A stretch of 64,000 nt of DNA, taken from positions 1 to 64,000 of the forward strand of contig JAXGZS010000004.1 in NCBI GenBank assembly GCA_040776805.1, given 5' to 3'. Source of the DNA: UBA7702 sp040776805 (lineage in GTDB: Bacteria; Bacillota; Dehalobacteriia; UBA7702). The notes beneath the pieces were generated by a model, which had not been told where the DNA came from, ran no database searches, and saw nothing but the letters and a program-made list of their open reading frames with translations. Shown here piece by piece: positions 33,959 to 41,879 of the stretch; position 1 is the first letter of the stretch; each line of letters begins with the position of its first letter. Both the position numbers and the translations under genes were made by a program.

Positions 33959-34765
33959 TTAGCCCAAAGCGACGTCTAAAATCATCATCAGCAAAAAACC
34001 GCCCATCACGCCGAAGGTACCGACATTGGAGTGCTCCCCGAGATGGGCTTCGGGAATCAGTTCCTCTACCACCACGTACATCATAGCGCCGGCGGCAAAG
34101 GCCAAGAGCCAGGGCATGTAAGGAGTGATCAAAACGGCGATCAATACCGCGGCAATACCGAAGACCGGTTCCACGATCCCGGACAGGCTGCCGATCAAAA
34201 AGGCTTTGGGTTTTGTGAGGCCCTCCTGGCGTAAAGGCAGGGAAACAGCGGCGCCTTCGGGGAAATTCTGAATACCGATGCCCACGGCCAAGGCCAGCGC
34301 CGAGGCGTAAACCGCGGAATCGGCGCCGTGCTGGGCGGCGAGGGCAAAGGAGAGACCCACGGCCATTCCTTCGGGGATATTGTGCAGTGTTACCGCCATC
34401 ACCAAAAGAGTGGTTCGCTTCATGGAGGAGGTAAGCCCCTCGGTTTTATTGACCCCGGGATGAAAATGGGGAATGAGCAGATCCAAAATGTATAAAAATA
34501 CAATGCCGAGGATGAAACCGCCAACCACCGGCAACAGACCGTTGCCACCATTGACCTGAGCTTCTTCCATGGCCGGAATCAATAAGCTCCATACCGAAGC
34601 GGCGATCATCACGCCGGCGGCAAAGCCCAAAAAAGCTTTTTGCATTCTGCCGCTGACCGCGCCGCGAAGCACAAACACCATGGCTGCGCCAAGGGTCGTC
34701 ATCAAAAAGGTGAAACCCGTGCCGGCCGTAGCCCAAAGCAACGCTTCTCCCATTGCTTTCTGCAC
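33959..34765 (-). CDS. ZIP-family divalent metal transporter
   Basis: A 268-residue ZIP transporter with eight helices. The metal-site helices read TLHNIPEGMAVGLSFALA and NFPEGAAVSLPL, and an external or loop His segment is LIPHFHPGVNKTEG. It probably imports zinc or iron. The ATG at 34765 is preceded by GGAAGTGAGGTG. It lies between uppP and the feo locus, both on the same strand, with a terminator separating it from feo. The resemblance is to the ZupT/GufA subfamily. Confidence 0.9.
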   Translation of the reverse strand: MQKAMGEALLWATAGTGFTFLMTTLGAAMVFVLRGAVSGRMQKAFLGFAAGVMIAASVWSLLIPAMEEAQVNGGNGLLPVVGGFILGIVFLYILDLLIPHFHPGVNKTEGLTSSMKRTTLLVMAVTLHNIPEGMAVGLSFALAAQHGADSAVYASALALAVGIGIQNFPEGAAVSLPLRQEGLTKPKAFLIGSLSGIVEPVFGIAAVLIAVLITPYMPWLLAFAAGAMMYVVVEELIPEAHLGEHSNVGTFGVMGGFLLMMILDVALG

Positions 34766-34895
34766 CTCACTTCCTCCTTGCTACCGTATATACCCATCAA
34801 CAACTTCTTTATTATAACGCCAAACAGTAAAATCCGCCATGGTTTTTTACACCTTTTTCAAAACATGGTCATTCACCTCCAATAGCATGAACCTA

Positions 34896-34946
34896 AAAAG
34901 GAGCTGGTTTCCGATCGAAAAAATCGGAAACCGGCTCTGCTTTTCC
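34896..34946. terminator. Terminator at the end of the feo locus
   Basis: GAGCTGGTTTCCGAT (34901-34915) pairs with its near-complement (34923-34937) around a short loop. T-rich sequence follows on the plus strand and CTTTTTAGG on the minus strand, so it can end the feo message. Confidence 0.75.
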
Positions 34947-34986
34947 TATGTAAGCCTCTGCGTTCAAAAGCACTCATTTTTGTTCC

Positions 34987-35187
34987 TTACGCTTCCCGAT
35001 GCTCCGAGTCTTTCTCCTGTGGATGGCAGTAAGATGAGCCGGGGCAGGAACCGCAGCCGCAATTGCAGCCCATGGACTTGCCCTGTTTTCGTTTTTTAAG
35101 CATCGAAGCCACGATCCCGCTGATGAGGGCCAGCAATACCCCGCTGATCAGGATGGTTGCGCCATGGTTGATGATGAAATGCAGCAT
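34987..35187 (-). CDS. FeoB-associated Cys-rich membrane protein
   Basis: A 66-residue protein with one membrane helix (about 10-28) and a Cys-rich tail: MGCNCGCGSCPGSSYC. This is the typical small partner found behind feoB in Clostridia. I start it at the ATG at 35187, behind a strong AAAGGAGG; the longer frame upstream lies within feoB. The tail may bind Fe2+ or assist FeoB, which is not proven. Confidence 0.88.
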   Translation of the reverse strand: MLHFIINHGATILISGVLLALISGIVASMLKKRKQGKSMGCNCGCGSCPGSSYCHPQEKDSEHREA

Positions 35188-35204
35188 AGAATCACCTCCT
35201 TTTT

Positions 35205-37361
35205 TTAGGCTCTCGCTTTTGCCGAAACGAGGGTGTCGGGACCTATTTTTCCCCGCTGCGGCCGAAACAGCAAATAGAGTATGATCACCGTCACGATGAT
35301 GCCCGCGGCAGAGCCCACGGTGAAGCCGTTGCCGGCAAAGAGACTGCCCAACTGATAGAAGCAAAGGGCAACAGCGTAGGCAAACGCGGTCTGATAACCA
35401 ATGGCGAACCAGGTCCACTTGGTATTGTTCATTTCCCGTTTGATGGCGCCGATCGCCGCGAAACAAGGGGCGCAAAGCAGGTTAAAGACAAGGAAGGAAT
35501 AAGCGGCCAAGGGCGTAAAGCTGGCGGCCAGGGTACCCCAAATTTCGGCGCCGTCTTCCGCCACTTCGGCGAAACCGTAAAGCACGCCGAAGGTGCCGAC
35601 GACATTTTCTTTGGCGATCAAACCGGTGAAGGTCGCCACGGCAGCTTCCCATTGACCCCAGCCCAAAGGAGCAAAGAGCCAGGCGATGCCGTTGCCGATG
35701 ACGGCAAGGAAACTTTGGTTCAGATCCTCCACCATCATAAACTTGCCCTGGACAAAGCCGAAAGCCTGGAGGAACCAAATGATAACAGCGGAAATCAGGA
35801 TCACCGTACCGGCTTTCTTTATAAAGGACCAACCTCTCTCCCACATGCTGCGGAGCACGTTCACCACGGTGGGCCAGTGGTAAGCCGGCAGTTCCATCAC
35901 AAAGGGAGCGGGATCCCCCGTAAACATCCTGGTTTTCTTCAGGATGATACCGGAGCAGATGACCGCGGCAATCCCTAAGAAATAGGCGCTGGGCGCCACC
36001 CACCAAGCGCCATGAAACAGGGCGCCGGCAATCAAGGCGATAATCGGCAGCTTGGCGCCGCAGGGAATAAAGGTCGTGGTCATAATCGTCATTTTGCGGT
36101 CACGGTCGTTTTCGATGGTACGGGAGGCCATCACCGCGGGGACGCCGCAACCGGTGCCGATGAGCATCGGGATAAAGGATTTTCCGGAAAGACCGAATTT
36201 GCGGAAAATACGGTCCATGATAAAGGCCACCCGGGCCATATAGCCGCAGCTTTCAAGAAAGGCCAGGAAGGCAAAGAGTACAAACATCTGGGGCACAAAA
36301 CCGAGAACAGCGCCGACACCGGCAATGATGCCGTCGAGGATCAGCGCCGAAAGCCAGGGAGCGGCGTTGACGGCGGTGAGGAAATGATCCACGGCCGGCG
36401 GGATGACTTCGCCAAAGAGCACGTCGTTGGTCCAGTCGGTAACCCAGGTGCCTATGGTGGTGACGGAAACGTAATAGACGACGAACATCACCACCGCAAA
36501 GATCGGCAAGGCCAGCCAACGGTTGGTGACAATTCGATCGATTTTATCGGAAACCGTAAGTTTGCCAACGTTCCGCTTCTTACAGCAATCCTTCATCACA
36601 GAGGCAATATAGATATAGCGTTCGTTGGTGATGATGCTTTCGGCATCATCGTCCAGCTCCGTTTCGCAAAGGCCGATTTCCTTTTCAATGCGTTCTTTTG
36701 CGTCGGCGTCGAGGGAAAGCTGTGCCAATACCTTCTCATCACCCTCGAAAACCTTAATGGCAAACCAGCGCTGTTGCATTTCATCCACTTTGTTGCCGAG
36801 GGCTTCCTCAATGTGAGCGATGGCATGTTCCACGCTGCCGGCAAAACTGTGCCGGGGCACCATGGAAACCCCTGCTTTTGCCAATTCCACGGCTTTTTGA
36901 GACGCCGCCGCGAGGCCGGTTCCTTTCAGCGCGGAGATTTCCAGCACAGGGCAGCCCAGCTCTTCCGAGAGGCGCTGGCTGTTGATGGTATCGCCGCTTT
37001 TGGCCACAACGTCCATCATATTGACGGCCACCACCGTGGGAATCCCCAATTCCAAAAGCTGGGTTGTGAGGTAGAGATTGCGTTCCAGATTGGTGCCGTC
37101 GACGATATTCAAAATCGCGTCGGGGCGCTCCTGGATCAGATAATTTCTGGCCACAACTTCTTCCAGGGTATAAGGAGACAGGGAATAGATTCCCGGTAAG
37201 TCCATAATGATAACGTCTTTTTGGCCTTTCAGCTTGCCTTCTTTTTTTTCTACCGTCACCCCCGGCCAGTTCCCCACGAACTGATTGGCGCCGGTCAACG
37301 CGTTAAAAAGCGTTGTTTTCCCGCTATTGGGATTCCCGGCAAGGGCTATTTTTATCGACAT
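35205..37361 (-). CDS. feoB: Ferrous iron transporter FeoB
   Basis: A 718-residue Fe2+ transporter. The N-terminal G domain has G1 GNPNSGKT, G2/G3 region with NWPGVTVEKKEG and DLPGIYSLSPY, and G4 as VNMMD. The helical spacer is followed by two Gate regions; GTGCGVPAVMASRTIENDRD carries the conserved Cys in the first Gate. I start it at ATG 37361 behind GGAGGAAAAGG; the frame is open 19 codons further without a signal. A DtxR-like palindrome and an intrinsic terminator lie between feoA and feoB, so feoB may be transcribed separately. Confidence 0.95.
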   Translation of the reverse strand: MSIKIALAGNPNSGKTTLFNALTGANQFVGNWPGVTVEKKEGKLKGQKDVIIMDLPGIYSLSPYTLEEVVARNYLIQERPDAILNIVDGTNLERNLYLTTQLLELGIPTVVAVNMMDVVAKSGDTINSQRLSEELGCPVLEISALKGTGLAAASQKAVELAKAGVSMVPRHSFAGSVEHAIAHIEEALGNKVDEMQQRWFAIKVFEGDEKVLAQLSLDADAKERIEKEIGLCETELDDDAESIITNERYIYIASVMKDCCKKRNVGKLTVSDKIDRIVTNRWLALPIFAVVMFVVYYVSVTTIGTWVTDWTNDVLFGEVIPPAVDHFLTAVNAAPWLSALILDGIIAGVGAVLGFVPQMFVLFAFLAFLESCGYMARVAFIMDRIFRKFGLSGKSFIPMLIGTGCGVPAVMASRTIENDRDRKMTIMTTTFIPCGAKLPIIALIAGALFHGAWWVAPSAYFLGIAAVICSGIILKKTRMFTGDPAPFVMELPAYHWPTVVNVLRSMWERGWSFIKKAGTVILISAVIIWFLQAFGFVQGKFMMVEDLNQSFLAVIGNGIAWLFAPLGWGQWEAAVATFTGLIAKENVVGTFGVLYGFAEVAEDGAEIWGTLAASFTPLAAYSFLVFNLLCAPCFAAIGAIKREMNNTKWTWFAIGYQTAFAYAVALCFYQLGSLFAGNGFTVGSAAGIIVTVIILYLLFRPQRGKIGPDTLVSAKARA

Positions 37362-37408
37362 ATCCTTTTCCTCCATTCGATCTTTCCAATCATTGGCGCT
37401 GAAACTCC

Positions 37409-37426
37409 GGTTAGCCACAGCTAACC
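37409..37426 (-). promoter_or_regulatory. DtxR-like operator ahead of feoB
   Basis: GGTTAGC and its exact complement GCTAACC are separated by CACA. The half-sites match those at the feoA promoter and resemble the TTAGGTTAG half-site of DtxR/IdeR/MntR regulators. It lies 48 bp upstream of the feoB start. Confidence 0.6.
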
Positions 37427-37431
37427 ATGGG

Positions 37432-37468
37432 TTTCAAAAACGGCGGCGCCCCCGCCGACGGCGCCGCC
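37432..37468 (-). terminator. Intrinsic terminator between feoA and feoB
   Basis: GGCGGCGCC and its complement (37442-37450 and 37460-37468) form a GC-only 9-bp stem. On the minus strand it is followed by GTTTTTGAAA. It starts at the feoA stop codon and should reduce read-through into feoB. Confidence 0.75.
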
Positions 37469-37686
37469 TACTCTACGGCGATCATTTCCGCATCGGCTTT
37501 GCGCAAGGATAATTCGTAACCGCGCACCATGATTTCCACGGGATCCCCCAAAGGGGCCACACGCCGGACAAAGACGGGGGTACCTTTGGTGATACCCATA
37601 TCCATAATTCTGCGCTTCACCGCGCCGACACCGTTGATTTTTATCACCGTAACGGTTTCGCCACATTTGGCTTCTTTCAATGTCAT
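37468..37686 (-). CDS. feoA: FeoA-family protein (second copy)
   Basis: A 72-residue SH3-like FeoA protein. Typical features are the KRRIMDMGITKGTPVFVRR core and the end GYELSLRKADAEMI. It starts at ATG 37686 behind GAAAGGAG; a longer frame overlaps the upstream feoA-like gene. FeoA assists FeoB in ferrous iron uptake. Two adjacent feoA genes followed by feoB is a common clostridial layout. Confidence 0.92.
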   Translation of the reverse strand: MTLKEAKCGETVTVIKINGVGAVKRRIMDMGITKGTPVFVRRVAPLGDPVEIMVRGYELSLRKADAEMIAVE

Positions 37687-37708
37687 ACCGTTCACTCCTT
37701 TCGAGAAC

Positions 37709-37918
37709 TTAAACCATGATTCGGTTGGCCATTTCCCGGCCAATCGCGATGCGGGAATTTTTCACGTTCACAATCACATTGCCGCCGATTTCGTTCACCA
37801 CGGTTACGGCGCCGCCCACGGTAAAACCAAGACTCTCCAGATAACGTTTTGTTTCTGCTTTACCGCCGATTCTTTTGATCAGATTCTCTTCTCCCATTAA
37901 AGCCATTGTCAAAGGCAT
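37709..37918 (-). CDS. feoA: FeoA-family protein (first copy)
   Basis: A 69-residue FeoA protein. RYLESLGFTVGGAVTVVNE and the C-terminal NSRIAIGREMANRIMV match the short FeoA family. Of two adjacent ATGs I choose the one at 37918, at the better distance from GGAGGAG. It is the first gene of the feo locus, behind a promoter with two DtxR-like operators. Confidence 0.88.
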   Translation of the reverse strand: MPLTMALMGEENLIKRIGGKAETKRYLESLGFTVGGAVTVVNEIGGNVIVNVKNSRIAIGREMANRIMV

Positions 37919-37949
37919 CATTACTCCTCCTTTATACGGTATACCACGA

Positions 37950-38035
37950 GTTAGCTTAGGCTAACCAGGTGTTCGAAAAAATAGTTAGTTCTTTCTAACT
38001 ACTTAAAGGTTAGCATGAACGAACCGTGTTGTCAA
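37950..38035 (-). promoter_or_regulatory. feo promoter with two DtxR-like operators
   Basis: On the minus strand TTGACA (38030-38035), a 17-bp spacer and TGC-TAACCT (-10 at 38007-38012) form the promoter. Downstream, two inverted repeats could bind a metal regulator: TAGTTAG-N6-CTAACTA (37982-38001) and GTTAGC-N4-GCTAAC (37950-37965). Their half-sites match the site ahead of feoB. No DtxR-family gene lies in the window. Confidence 0.65.
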
Positions 38036-38149
38036 TACGGTGTTCGGGGAAAATTTTTGCGGGAATTTTTAAAAAATTGCTGCTTTTGTGTGGCAATTTA
38101 ACGATGACCCATCGGGATTCGGATCCATAAGGTTATATTTCGTTGATCA

Positions 38150-38193
38150 CCGAAATAATTCGGCTTGACGCAAGCTTTTTTCGGTGGTAGGAT
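38150..38193 (+). promoter_or_regulatory. Promoter of the first fmdE gene with adjacent palindrome
   Basis: TTGACG (38165-38170), a 17-bp spacer and TAGGAT (38188-38193) form a plausible promoter. The palindrome CCGAA-ATAA-TTCGG (38150-38163) ends one base before the -35 box and could be an operator, perhaps for the ArsR protein encoded downstream. That assignment is a guess. Confidence 0.5.
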
Positions 38194-38231
38194 AAACGCA
38201 AAGGGAAAAAGTCTCTCAGGAGGATATCCAG

Positions 38232-38765
38232 ATGAACGAACAACTTTGGCAAAAGGCCGTGGCCTTTCACGGTCACCAATGCCCCGGATTGGCCATTGGC
38301 TTTCGCGCCGCGGAGGCGGCCATAGAAAAATTGGGCATTGGCAAATCCGGCGACGAGGAAATCGTCTGCGTCACCGAAAATGACGCCTGCGGTGTCGACG
38401 CCATTCAGGCGATTTTAAGCTGCACTTTCGGTAAGGGTAATTTGCTCTATAAAGCCAGCGGGAAACAGGCTTTTTCTTTCTTCAACCGCGCCAACGGAGA
38501 GAACATAAGGATCTATCTGAAAGCGCAAAAACCGGAAAACGCCGACAGAGAGCAATGGTTGAACCTGATCTTAAACGCCCCCATAGAAGAGCTTTTCGCT
38601 TTTTCCAAACCCCACTATGCGCTGCCGGAAAAGGCACGAATCTTCCATACGATCCCTTGTGAAATCTGCGGCGAAGGCGCGCCGGAGCACAAAATGCGCT
38701 TGCAGGACGGCAAAACCGTCTGTCTCGATTGTTTCCATGCTTACGACCGCGGCTGGAAAGAATGA
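38232..38765 (+). CDS. fmdE: FmdE-family metal-associated protein (copy 1)
   Basis: A 177-residue FmdE-like protein. The N-terminal FmdE domain has FHGHQCPGLAIGFRAAE and VTENDACGVDAIQAI, which carry conserved His and Cys. The C-terminus is a zinc-finger-like module (CEICGEGAPEHKMRLQDG, then CLDCF). The family is named after a gene next to molybdenum formylmethanofuran dehydrogenase in archaea, but its role is unknown; it often accompanies metal transporters. An ArsR gene follows after 52 bp. A paralogue lies 700 bp downstream with a 71-bp identical tract. Confidence 0.85.
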   Translation: MNEQLWQKAVAFHGHQCPGLAIGFRAAEAAIEKLGIGKSGDEEIVCVTENDACGVDAIQAILSCTFGKGNLLYKASGKQAFSFFNRANGENIRIYLKAQKPENADREQWLNLILNAPIEELFAFSKPHYALPEKARIFHTIPCEICGEGAPEHKMRLQDGKTVCLDCFHAYDRGWKE

Positions 38766-38817
38766 ACAGCCACGGCGATACTTACAGAATATTGATCAGA
38801 CAGTGGGAGTAAATGAT

Positions 38818-39195
38818 ATGGAAGATTTATCATTGGTGCTGAAAGCCTTGGCGGACAAAACAAGGCTGAAAATCATCTATCTGCTTTTGGAATATGACTT
38901 CTGCGTCGGTGCTTTGGCCAAAAACCTCGGGCTATCGGAAGCCACGGTATCCCAGCATCTGAAAGTACTGCGCAAGGCCGGATTGGTCAGCGGCGAAAAA
39001 CGGGGCTATTATACTCATTACGATTTAAACAAACCCCTCTTTGCGGAAGCGGCCAAGGCCTTAGAGGAAATCGCTTCTTTTGCCGAAGAACGCCATGCCT
39101 GCCGTTTGGAGCAGGGAGGCACCCATGAGGGCTGCGTTCACTATGAGAAAAGGATCAAGGCGGCAAAAAATTCAATAAGGCAAGCATCAAAATAA
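38818..39195 (+). CDS. ArsR/SmtB-family metal-responsive regulator
   Basis: A 125-residue ArsR-family repressor. The winged helix includes FCVGALAKNLGLSEATVSQH and LRKAGLVSGEKRGYYTHY. Only one Cys lies in the alpha-3 position where arsenic/cadmium sensors have Cys-x-Cys; further Cys/His residues near the end (HACRLEQGG, HEGCVHYE) may form another metal site. I start it at ATG 38818, eight bases behind GGGAG. It follows fmdE copy 1 in the same unit and precedes the leader of the second fmdE and the ABC importer, which are its likely targets. Confidence 0.88.
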   Translation: MEDLSLVLKALADKTRLKIIYLLLEYDFCVGALAKNLGLSEATVSQHLKVLRKAGLVSGEKRGYYTHYDLNKPLFAEAAKALEEIASFAEERHACRLEQGGTHEGCVHYEKRIKAAKNSIRQASK

Positions 39196-39221
39196 ATCGG
39201 TATTTTGGCAAACAATTCGCA

Positions 39222-39472
39222 TTGACACGAAATAATTACCGTAATAAAATGAAGGTAGCGTAAAAAACATCATGTAGATGTTCGTAAAAAACACGGTTTA
39301 AATTCTCTGTTTTGGAACGATTAGCACGGAGCTATGAGCAAAGGGATCCCTTTTGCTCATAGCTCTTTTTCTTTTATATTTTTACTTTTATTCTTATCAT
39401 TTTGATCACCTTTTTGATTGAAGCAATTGATCAAAACGGTGCCTGTCACCGTAATACAAGGAGGAAAATATC
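39222..39472 (+). promoter_or_regulatory. Promoter and structured leader of fmdE2-ABC operon, possible attenuator
   Basis: TTGACA (39222-39227), 17 bp and TAAAAT (39245-39250) form a near-consensus promoter, with the palindrome ATTAC-C-GTAAT (39235-39245) in the spacer as a possible operator. The transcript would carry a hairpin at 39266-39282, a repeated CGTAAAAAACA (39259-39269 and 39283-39293), the strong terminator at 39329-39375, and two more stems (39400-39436 and ACGGTG/CACCGT at 39436-39452) ending just before the ribosome binding site. A terminator inside a 215-base leader suggests conditional read-through. I do not recognise a known riboswitch class. Confidence 0.55.
39329..39375 (+). 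terminator. Intrinsic terminator inside the fmdE2 leader
   Basis: GAGCTATGAGCAAA (39329-39342) pairs perfectly with TTTGCTCATAGCTC (39352-39365) and is followed by TTTTTCTTTT. It lies between the promoter at 39222-39250 and fmdE2 at 39473, so most transcripts should stop here unless an alternative fold or factor intervenes. Confidence 0.88.
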
Positions 39473-40000
39473 ATGCATGAAGAGATGTGGGAGAAATCCG
39501 CGGCCTTTCACGGCCACAAATGTCCCGGGCTGGCCATCGGTTTGCGCGCCGTTGAGGCGGTACGGGAGAAAATGGGTATCGCTCAGTCCGACGATGAAGA
39601 GCTCGTCTGTGTCACCGAAAACGACGCCTGCGGTGTCGATGCCGTTCAGGCACTTTTAAGCTGCACCTTCGGCAAGGGTAATCTGATCTACAAAGGCAGC
39701 GGGAAACAAGCCTTCTCCTTTTTTGCCAGAACCGGCGGGAAAAAACTCCGCATGTGCTTAAAACCGAGCGAACACAAGAACCAAGACCGCGAGGCCTGGC
39801 AGAATTATCTGCTCAACGCGCCTCTCGACGAAATTTTCACTTTCTCGGAACCGACTTTTGAGGTGCCGGAAAAGGCCCGTATTTTCAATACACTCGTCTG
39901 CGAAATCTGCGGCGAAGGCGCGCCGGAGCACAAAATGCGCTTGCAGGACGGCAAAACCGTCTGTCTCGATTGCTTTAACGTATATGAACGAGGTTGGTAA
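39473..40000 (+). CDS. fmdE: FmdE-family metal-associated protein (copy 2)
   Basis: A 175-residue paralogue of the protein at 38232. The same motifs are present: FHGHKCPGLAIGLRAVE, VTENDACGVDAVQALLSC and the C-terminal CEICGEGAPEHKMRLQDG with CLDCF. It starts behind AAGGAGG, and the ABC importer genes follow 13 bp after its stop, so it is the first gene of that operon. The context suggests a role in handling a metal, perhaps molybdenum, tungsten or a chelated metal. This is inference from family and position. Confidence 0.87.
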   Translation: MHEEMWEKSAAFHGHKCPGLAIGLRAVEAVREKMGIAQSDDEELVCVTENDACGVDAVQALLSCTFGKGNLIYKGSGKQAFSFFARTGGKKLRMCLKPSEHKNQDREAWQNYLLNAPLDEIFTFSEPTFEVPEKARIFNTLVCEICGEGAPEHKMRLQDGKTVCLDCFNVYERGW

Positions 40001-40013
40001 AGGAACGGAACAA

Positions 40014-41093
40014 ATGACATTTTCTTCCAGCGAAAAAACAAGGGAACTTTACGAAAAGGCTGCGGGCAGGAAAAGACTGTGGATTTTGCTTCTGTTTCTC
40101 GTTGCCGTAGGCATCGCCTTCCTCACATTAAACGCCGGTGCTTCCTCTTTATCCGTCTCCAAAGTAACCGCCGCCCTCTTGAGCAGCGGGGAGACCAAAG
40201 ACATCATGGTGGTGCAGAATATCCGCCTGCCCAGGCTATGCGCCGGTATTGTGGCCGGTACAGGTCTGGCCTTGGCGGGCTGCATTATGCAGAATAATTT
40301 AAGCAATCCCCTGGCCTCTCCTTCAACCTTGGGCATCAGCAACGCCGCGGCCTTCGGCGCCAACGTGGCGATCATCGTTTTCGGCGGCGGTTCGGTGGTG
40401 AACTCGGGCCTGGGCCAGGTTGTGATCAATAATCCCTATATCGTAACGCTCATGGCTTTGTTCTTCGCTTTGCTTGCCGTGGCTTTGATTCTCGGTCTTT
40501 CCCTGATCAGAAAGTTTTCACCGGAAAGCGTTATTCTGGCCGGCGTCGCCATCAGTTCCCTCTTCGCGGCGGGAACCATGATCATCCAATATTTTGCCGC
40601 CAACAGCACTCAGGTGGCCGCCGTGATCTTCTGGACCTTCGGCGACCTGGGCCGCGCCTCCTGGCGGGAAATCGCCATCATGTCTGTGATCGTCGCCGTT
40701 TCCTTTCTCTACTTCATGGTGCGCCGCTGGGATTACAATGCCCTGGACGGCGGGGAAGACGTTGCCAAAAGTCTCGGCGTGCACACAAAGCGCGTCCGTT
40801 TGGGCGGCATGTTTTTGGCCGCTCTGATCGCCGCCGTGACCGTTTCCTTCCTCGGCATCATCGGCTTCATCGGCCTGGTGGCGCCGCAAATCACAAAAAG
40901 ACTCATCGGCAATGACAAACGCTATTTGATTCCCGCCTCCGCCCTGGTGGGAGCAATCATTCTCTTAGGCTCCGATACTTTAGCCAGAACCGTCATCAAT
41001 CCCCAGGTTTTACCGGTGGGCGCGGTAACCTCCTTTTTGGGAGCGCCCCTCTTCCTTTATCTGCTGATGCGCAAAGGAGGTGTCAAGGGATGA
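40014..41093 (+). CDS. FecCD-family ABC importer permease
   Basis: A 359-residue permease with about ten helices of the BtuC/FecCD fold. Typical segments are NIRLPRLCAGIVAGTGLALA, NPLASPSTLGISNAAAFGAN and GFIGLVAPQITKRL. I start it at ATG 40014 behind AAAGGAACG; the frame is open upstream within fmdE2. Its last 4 bp overlap the ATPase start (ATGA). The family imports siderophores, heme, cobalamin and, in MolBC-type members, molybdate or tungstate. The fmdE neighbour does not settle the substrate. Confidence 0.9.
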   Translation: MTFSSSEKTRELYEKAAGRKRLWILLLFLVAVGIAFLTLNAGASSLSVSKVTAALLSSGETKDIMVVQNIRLPRLCAGIVAGTGLALAGCIMQNNLSNPLASPSTLGISNAAAFGANVAIIVFGGGSVVNSGLGQVVINNPYIVTLMALFFALLAVALILGLSLIRKFSPESVILAGVAISSLFAAGTMIIQYFAANSTQVAAVIFWTFGDLGRASWREIAIMSVIVAVSFLYFMVRRWDYNALDGGEDVAKSLGVHTKRVRLGGMFLAALIAAVTVSFLGIIGFIGLVAPQITKRLIGNDKRYLIPASALVGAIILLGSDTLARTVINPQVLPVGAVTSFLGAPLFLYLLMRKGGVKG

Positions 41094-41878
41094 TCCTCTC
41101 CGTCGACGGGCTGTCCTTTGCCTACCCCTCTCATCCCGTGCTCCACAACGTCAATTTCACCATCGGGCAAAGCGACTGCATCGCCGTTTTGGGCACCAAC
41201 GGGACGGGAAAATCAACGCTCCTAAAATGCATCAACCGCATTTTAAAACCCAAGGCCGGCGCCGTCTTCATCAACGGCAAGAGCAGCAGCACCCTTTCCC
41301 GCCTGGATATCGCCAAAAACATCGGCTATGTCTCCCAGTACCAGTCCCTGACGAAAATCACGGTTTTCGACAGTGTTTTACTGGGCAGGAAACCCTATAT
41401 CAAATGGGACGCCGGTGAAAAAGATCTGGAAATCGTCAACAACGCCTTAAAGGAACTGGATCTTTCAGACTACGCCATGCGCTATACCGACGAACTCAGC
41501 GGCGGCGAGCTACAAAAGGTCGTCATCGCCCGGGCCTTAGCCCAGGAACCGAAACTGTTCCTGCTGGATGAACCCACCAGCAGCCTGGACATTAAAAACC
41601 AACTGGATACGATTTCCGTCATCAAAAAGGTGGCGGAAAAGCAAAATATCGCCGTCATCGTCACGATGCACGATATCAATTTGGCGCTGCGCTTTGCCAA
41701 CCGCTTCATCCTGATGAAAAACGGCAGGATCTTTGAGGTGGGGGGTAAAGAAATCATCACCGCCGAAAACATCGAAGAAGTGTACGGCGTCAAAGCCACA
41801 GTGCACGAGATTGACGGCTCGCTGATCATGATCCCAAAGCATCACAAAGCGGAATGCTCCGCAAGAAAGGAAATCTAA
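41090..41878 (+). CDS. FecE/BtuD-type ABC importer ATPase
   Basis: A 262-residue ATPase. Walker A is GTNGTGKST, signature ELSGGELQK, Walker B LFLLDEPTSSLD, and the H-loop His lies in VTMHDINLA. It overlaps the permease gene by 4 bp and precedes the binding-protein gene by 1 bp, so the three are one translational unit. The ATPase is of the siderophore/cobalamin/molybdate group. Confidence 0.92.
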   Translation: MILSVDGLSFAYPSHPVLHNVNFTIGQSDCIAVLGTNGTGKSTLLKCINRILKPKAGAVFINGKSSSTLSRLDIAKNIGYVSQYQSLTKITVFDSVLLGRKPYIKWDAGEKDLEIVNNALKELDLSDYAMRYTDELSGGELQKVVIARALAQEPKLFLLDEPTSSLDIKNQLDTISVIKKVAEKQNIAVIVTMHDINLALRFANRFILMKNGRIFEVGGKEIITAENIEEVYGVKATVHEIDGSLIMIPKHHKAECSARKEI

Positions 41879-41879
41879 C

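Noticed and set aside
36012..37199. A 395-codon plus-strand open frame
   Set aside because: It is the antisense shadow of feoB, rich in His and Gly as expected from reversed codons.
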